From Streptomyces guryensis (lineage in GTDB: Bacteria > Actinomycetota > Actinomycetes > Streptomycetales > Streptomycetaceae): a stretch of 64,000 nucleotides of DNA. Position numbers and translations under genes: made by a program. Where the stretch lies: NCBI RefSeq assembly GCF_021261325.1, contig NZ_JAJSBI010000001.1:1-64000 (forward strand). Direction: 5' to 3'. Position 1 is the stretch's first letter. The number at the start of each line of letters is the position of its first letter. The notes beneath the pieces are model-generated. The model ran no database searches, was not told the origin of the DNA, and worked only from the letters and a program-made list of their open reading frames with translations. Positions 60,763 to 64,000 of this stretch are shown piece by piece.

Positions 60763-61035
60763 GGCCGGGTCCTCTCGTGCGAACCGTCGAACCATGCCGG
60801 ATTCAGGGTGGGTTGTCCGTGTAGAGCCCTGTCTCCTGGCGGGGAAGAACGTACCTGCTGTGCCGGACCGCTCACGCTGTGTTTGGCTACAAACCGGATA
60901 TCTCATACGGGATCTGCCATGAACTGCCATCCTTTGTGGCTGACTTCCGCCGTAGCCGTTGACGCGGCGCCGCGTTGAACTCTGCGGACCGGGAGCCGCC
61001 CGACTCCCGACCCGCTTCGTTCAAGGAGGGGTTCC
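60763..61035. other. divergent upstream region, TPR regulator / hypothetical
   Basis: 273 bp. GTTTGGCTACAAACCGGATATC and an AAGGAGGGG site before the GTG at 61036 are visible; no clear operator. Confidence 0.4.
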
Positions 61036-61488
61036 GTGGTGGAGGCCGGGATGGAGACCAGCCAGAGAGTCGTTCCTCGTACGCCGCCCGCGACCGTGGC
61101 GCACGCCCAGGCCCCGGGGTGCGGCGGGCCGCCCCTCCCCGACGGTGCGTGCGACCTCGTCACCGTGCCCACGCGGCAGGGGCTGGAGGCCGTCGACATC
61201 CTGCGGCGCGGTGCGGGCGACGCGGTCGGCCCCGTCCTGCACGACGACGACTGCAACACCCTGGGCTTCGTGGTGCCGCCCGGCACGGCCGCCGCCTGGG
61301 ATGTCCCGGGCAGCACCTGTACGGAGACCAACGGCCGCGGCCTGAGCCTGAACCCCGAGCCGCCCGTGGAGGGCTCGGACTGGCTGCTCCCGCCCGGCGA
61401 GGCCGACCTCGCGACCGACCCGGCGGTGCTGCGCGCCGCCCTGGGAGAAGCGGCACGGATCATCGAGGCCGCGGACAACTGCCGCTGA
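61036..61488 (+). CDS. conserved hypothetical protein (150 aa)
   Basis: A cytosolic protein without signal peptide. It has VPTRQGLEAVDILRRGAGDAVGPVLHDD and TLGFVVPPGTAAAWDVPGSTC, resembling the prim-pol-like small proteins of Streptomyces, then GSDWLLPPGE. I do not recognise a function. Good ribosome site AAGGAGG. The next gene starts 60 bp later in the same direction. Confidence 0.75.
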   Translation: MVEAGMETSQRVVPRTPPATVAHAQAPGCGGPPLPDGACDLVTVPTRQGLEAVDILRRGAGDAVGPVLHDDDCNTLGFVVPPGTAAAWDVPGSTCTETNGRGLSLNPEPPVEGSDWLLPPGEADLATDPAVLRAALGEAARIIEAADNCR

Positions 61489-61548
61489 CCTGGTCGCTTG
61501 CGTCACCCTGCGCGGGCGGGGCCGCCCCGGGCTGCCGATAATGGGGAA

Positions 61549-62418
61549 ATGGGAAAGTCCAGGAACCCCCGGCGCGGCGGCGGCGGCGCCGAAGCGGTCG
61601 TCGAGGCCGTCGACGGCGGGCTCGCCGAGCTCATGCCCGACCGGGACCGGGCGCGGGCCTGGACGCTGCTGATCGACGGGGCGCCGCAGTCGCACGTGGA
61701 TCTCGACGACCCCTCCTACCTCTCCTTCGAGTACCAGCGCCGGCTCGGCCACGTCATCGACCTCGTCGCGCCGGCCGGGAAGCCCGTGCACGCCGTGCAC
61801 CTCGGCGGCGGAGCCCTCACCCTCGCCCGCTATGTCGCCGCCACCCGCCCCCGCTCCACCCAGCAGGCCGTCGAGCGGGACGCCGCGCTCGTCCAACTGG
61901 TCCGCCGCGAGCTGCCGTTGGATCCGAACGCCCGGGTCAGGGTGCGTTCCGTCGACGCCCGCGAAGGGCTCGCCAAGGTGCTCGACTGCTGGGCCGACCT
62001 CGTCATCGCCGATGTGTTCAGCGGGGCCCGCACTCCGGCCCACCTCACCTCGACCGAGTTCCTCGACGACGTCCGCCGGGTCCTGAAGCCGAGCGGTTGC
62101 TACGCCGCCAACGTCGCCGACGGGCCGCCGCTCGCCCATCTCCGCGGCCAGATCGCCACCGCCGCCGCCCGTTTTCCCGAACTCGCCCTGGTCGCCGACC
62201 CGACCGTGCTGCGCGGCAAGCGCTTCGGCAACGCGGTCCTCGTCGCCTCCGACGCCCCGCTGCCGATCGCCGAACTGACCCGCCGGGCCGCCTCCGACCC
62301 GCACCCCGGCCGGGTCGAACACGGCCGCGCGCTCCTCGACTTCACCGGCGGCGCGACTCCGGTGACGGACGAGGCGGCGATCGCCTCACCGGCGCCGCCG
62401 CCCTCGGTGTTCCGCTGA
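61549..62418 (+). CDS. spermidine-synthase-like methyltransferase-fold protein
   Basis: A 289-residue protein. AVHLGGGALTLARYVAATRP is the SAM/dcSAM glycine loop; AVERDAALVQLVRRELPL and DLVIADVFSGARTPAHLTSTEFLDDVRRVL fit spermine/spermidine synthases. Fused or stand-alone forms in actinomycetes lack proven polyamine activity. ATG 61549. Confidence 0.85.
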   Translation: MGKSRNPRRGGGGAEAVVEAVDGGLAELMPDRDRARAWTLLIDGAPQSHVDLDDPSYLSFEYQRRLGHVIDLVAPAGKPVHAVHLGGGALTLARYVAATRPRSTQQAVERDAALVQLVRRELPLDPNARVRVRSVDAREGLAKVLDCWADLVIADVFSGARTPAHLTSTEFLDDVRRVLKPSGCYAANVADGPPLAHLRGQIATAAARFPELALVADPTVLRGKRFGNAVLVASDAPLPIAELTRRAASDPHPGRVEHGRALLDFTGGATPVTDEAAIASPAPPPSVFR

Positions 62419-62444
62419 CCAGCCGGCGTACCGGTAGTCCCCGG

Positions 62445-62954
62445 CTAATAGTTCCCGATCTCCACATGCGGCGGTCCGTCGTGCCAGGTGCAGATCACCG
62501 AGACCTTGTTCGTGCCCGAGGTGAACTCCACCCGGATCCAGGTCTCCGTCTTCCACGTCTGCATCGACCAGCCGGTGTCCGGGGTCGCCATGACGAGCGT
62601 CGCCGCGGTCCTGCCGAGGTCGAAGACCACCCGCCCGCCGTCGGTGTCGTAGGCCTTGACCTGGCCGGATGCCGTGGGGGTCGGGGTGGGGCTCGGTGGC
62701 GGTGCGGTCGACGTCGTGGGTGTCGGGGAGGGCTCGCGTGACGCGCTCTTCGACGGTGACGCCGACGGCCGTCTCGTCGACGACGCCAGCGGTTTCGACT
62801 CCTGTGTGGTCGCGTCCGCCGCCGTGATCGGCAGGGCGCGCGGCGGGTCGTACGCCGTGCCCGCCATCACCGTGTGGACACCCCACCACGACAGCGTGAC
62901 CGCCGCGCCCGTGGCGAGCGACCAAGCAAGTACGTGTACGAGTCCTCTGCGCAT
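62445..62954 (-). CDS. secreted/membrane-anchored hypothetical protein
   Basis: A 169-residue protein: N-terminal helix VLAWSLATGAAVTLSWWGVHTV, Ser/Pro/Thr linker (PTPTTSTAPPPSPTPTPT), and a small beta domain YDTDGGRVVFDLGRTAATLVMATPDTGW and WIRVEFTSGTNKVSVICTWHDG. It divides from the response regulator, so it may be its target or sensor partner. Confidence 0.75.
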   Translation of the reverse strand: MRRGLVHVLAWSLATGAAVTLSWWGVHTVMAGTAYDPPRALPITAADATTQESKPLASSTRRPSASPSKSASREPSPTPTTSTAPPPSPTPTPTASGQVKAYDTDGGRVVFDLGRTAATLVMATPDTGWSMQTWKTETWIRVEFTSGTNKVSVICTWHDGPPHVEIGNY

Positions 62955-63065
62955 CGCGGGCCATACTGCCTCACCCGTCCCACGGATGTCCCGTCCGTTG
63001 TCCACAAGTGCGGAGTTGTCCACAGGCTCCGATGCGGCTCTTGCGCATGGCGTACGGTGCCGCGC

Positions 63066-63785
63066 ATGGCAAGTGTGCTCGTGGTCGAGGACGACCAGTT
63101 CGTACGCTCGGCGCTGATCCGGCACCTGACCGATGCCGCGCACACCGTGCGCAGTGTCGGGACGGCGCTGGAGGCGCTGCGCGAGGTCGCCCATTTCCGT
63201 TTCGACGTGGTGATTCTGGACCTGGGACTGCCCGACCTGGACGGCTCCGAGGCCCTGAAGATGCTGCGCGGCATCACCGACGTGCCTGTGATCATCGCCA
63301 CCGCAAGGGACGACGAGACCGAGATCGTCCGGCTGCTCAACGCGGGCGCCGACGACTATCTGACCAAGCCCTTCTCCGTCGAGCACCTGTCCGCGCGGAT
63401 GGCCGCGGTGCTACGACGGTCCCGGTCCGCACCCTCGGACGCCCCGCCGTCCACCGTCCTGCGTGTCGGCGGCCTCACCGTCGACCCGCTGCGCCGCCAG
63501 GCCGAACTGGACGGTGTCCGCCTCGACCTCACCCGCCGTGAGTTCGACCTGCTCGCCTTCCTGGCCGCCCGGCCGGGCGTCGTCGTCCCCCGCAAGGAAC
63601 TCCTCGCCGAGGTGTGGCAGCAGTCCTACGGCGACGACCAGACCATCGACGTCCATCTGTCCTGGCTGCGGCGGAAGTTGGGCGAGACGGCGGCGCAGCC
63701 GCGCTATCTGCACACCCTGCGGGGCGTCGGCGTGAAGCTGGAGCCGCCCGCCACGGAGTCCGAGGGATCGGGGCCGCCGCGATGA
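63066..63785 (+). CDS. OmpR-family response regulator
   Basis: A 239-residue regulator. Receiver: VLVVEDDQF acids, DVVILDLGLPD phospho-acceptor, ATARDD, LTKPF lysine. Winged helix: LTRREFDLLAFLAARPGVVVPRKELLAEVW and VHLSWLRRKLGE. ATGA overlap with the kinase gene. Confidence 0.95.
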   Translation: MASVLVVEDDQFVRSALIRHLTDAAHTVRSVGTALEALREVAHFRFDVVILDLGLPDLDGSEALKMLRGITDVPVIIATARDDETEIVRLLNAGADDYLTKPFSVEHLSARMAAVLRRSRSAPSDAPPSTVLRVGGLTVDPLRRQAELDGVRLDLTRREFDLLAFLAARPGVVVPRKELLAEVWQQSYGDDQTIDVHLSWLRRKLGETAAQPRYLHTLRGVGVKLEPPATESEGSGPPR

Positions 63786-64000
63786 GATGGGCACTGGTCA
63801 AGGTCTGTCTGGCGGTCACCGCGATGGTCGTGGTCGCCTTCGCGGTGCCGCTCGGGCTCGTCATCAAGGAGATGGCCCGGGACCGCGCGTTCTCCAACGC
63901 CGAGCGCCAGGCCGCCGCGGTCGCCCCGGCGCTGTCCATCACCACCGAGCGCGACCAGCTGGAGCGGGTCGTCGCCTCCGCGGGCTCGGACTCCGGGATG
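63782..64000 (+). CDS. sensor histidine kinase, N-terminal part (runs off right edge)
   Basis: 73 residues visible: a basic start, one membrane helix (VCLAVTAMVVVAFAVPLGLVI), then the outer region EMARDRAFSNAERQAAAVAP. It pairs with the upstream response regulator (ATGA). The catalytic part is outside the window. Confidence 0.85.
   Translation, partial: MRWALVKVCLAVTAMVVVAFAVPLGLVIKEMARDRAFSNAERQAAAVAPALSITTERDQLERVVASAGSDSGM

Noticed and set aside
1..64000. secondary-metabolite gene cluster
   Set aside because: No polyketide synthase, NRPS, terpene or RiPP core genes; enzymes present fit primary or catabolic roles.

Overview
The window is high-GC actinobacterial chromosome, almost certainly Streptomyces. 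Pointers are the GC bias at third codon positions, many GTG starts and 4-bp ATGA/GTGA stop-start overlaps, Tat and lipoprotein exports, class E and F sortases, a polar-growth glycan locus, a DasR-type operator, and several dispersed repeats typical of Streptomyces. From memory, gene order parallels the S. coelicolor SCO2801-SCO2838 region read right to left (cdgA, ehu-type transporter, chitin-binding LPMO, cslA-glxA-cslZ). That synteny is recalled, not computed.

Left part (0-8 kb) is accessory. It has a probable transposase tail, a large PLD-helicase-DUF3427 protein, a SEC-C protein, and a type VII (WXG100) polymorphic toxin module with a putative immunity gene and a membrane protein. The toxin tip and immunity genes are visibly lower in GC than their surroundings.

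8-22 kb holds an MFS exporter, a secreted GH30 endo-1,6-galactanase, a class E sortase, a second MFS exporter divergent from an HxlR regulator (two palindromic operators), a YidC/Oxa1-like insertase, an FAH-family enzyme, a Gfo/Idh/MocA oxidoreductase divergent from a ROK regulator (palindrome between them), an LAXTG surface protein, an HAD-IIA phosphatase, and a secreted protein with a class F sortase. A GAF-ANTAR gene at 22.4-23.3 kb is broken by two frameshifts.

23-34 kb is the tip-glycan locus: cslZ (GH6 lipoprotein), glxA (copper-radical oxidase), cslA (GT2 synthase), a FadR-type regulator, an NlpC/P60-like protein with two peptidoglycan-binding domains, an SPFH protein, and an AA10 LPMO preceded by a DasR-type site. 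The set has the parts to make, oxidise, trim and pass a beta-glucan through the wall. A truncated tRNA-Lys relic sits next to the first of three identical tRNA-Lys(CTT) genes.

34-47 kb is catabolic: an acyl-CoA synthetase, an IclR regulator, a small LuxR-type regulator, an ehuBCDA-like amino-acid/ectoine ABC transporter, a DUF3830 protein, an amidase, a D-2-hydroxyacid dehydrogenase and two Asp/Glu-racemase/maleate-isomerase-like proteins, the second lacking one catalytic cysteine. A flavin-dependent monooxygenase follows, with its ribosome-binding site inside a perfect 13-bp inverted repeat.

48-64 kb holds a PAS-GGDEF-EAL protein (cdgA-like), an M6-type protease, the third tRNA-Lys, a prim-pol-like protein, a three- or four-gene operon of a Fe-S PD-(D/E)XK nuclease, an unknown protein and a Upf1-like SF1 helicase (a 'split Dna2' arrangement, the most interesting system here), a PAP2 phosphatase, a histidine phosphatase, an XRE/TPR regulator, a spermidine-synthase-like protein, a secreted protein, and an OmpR response regulator with the start of its sensor kinase.
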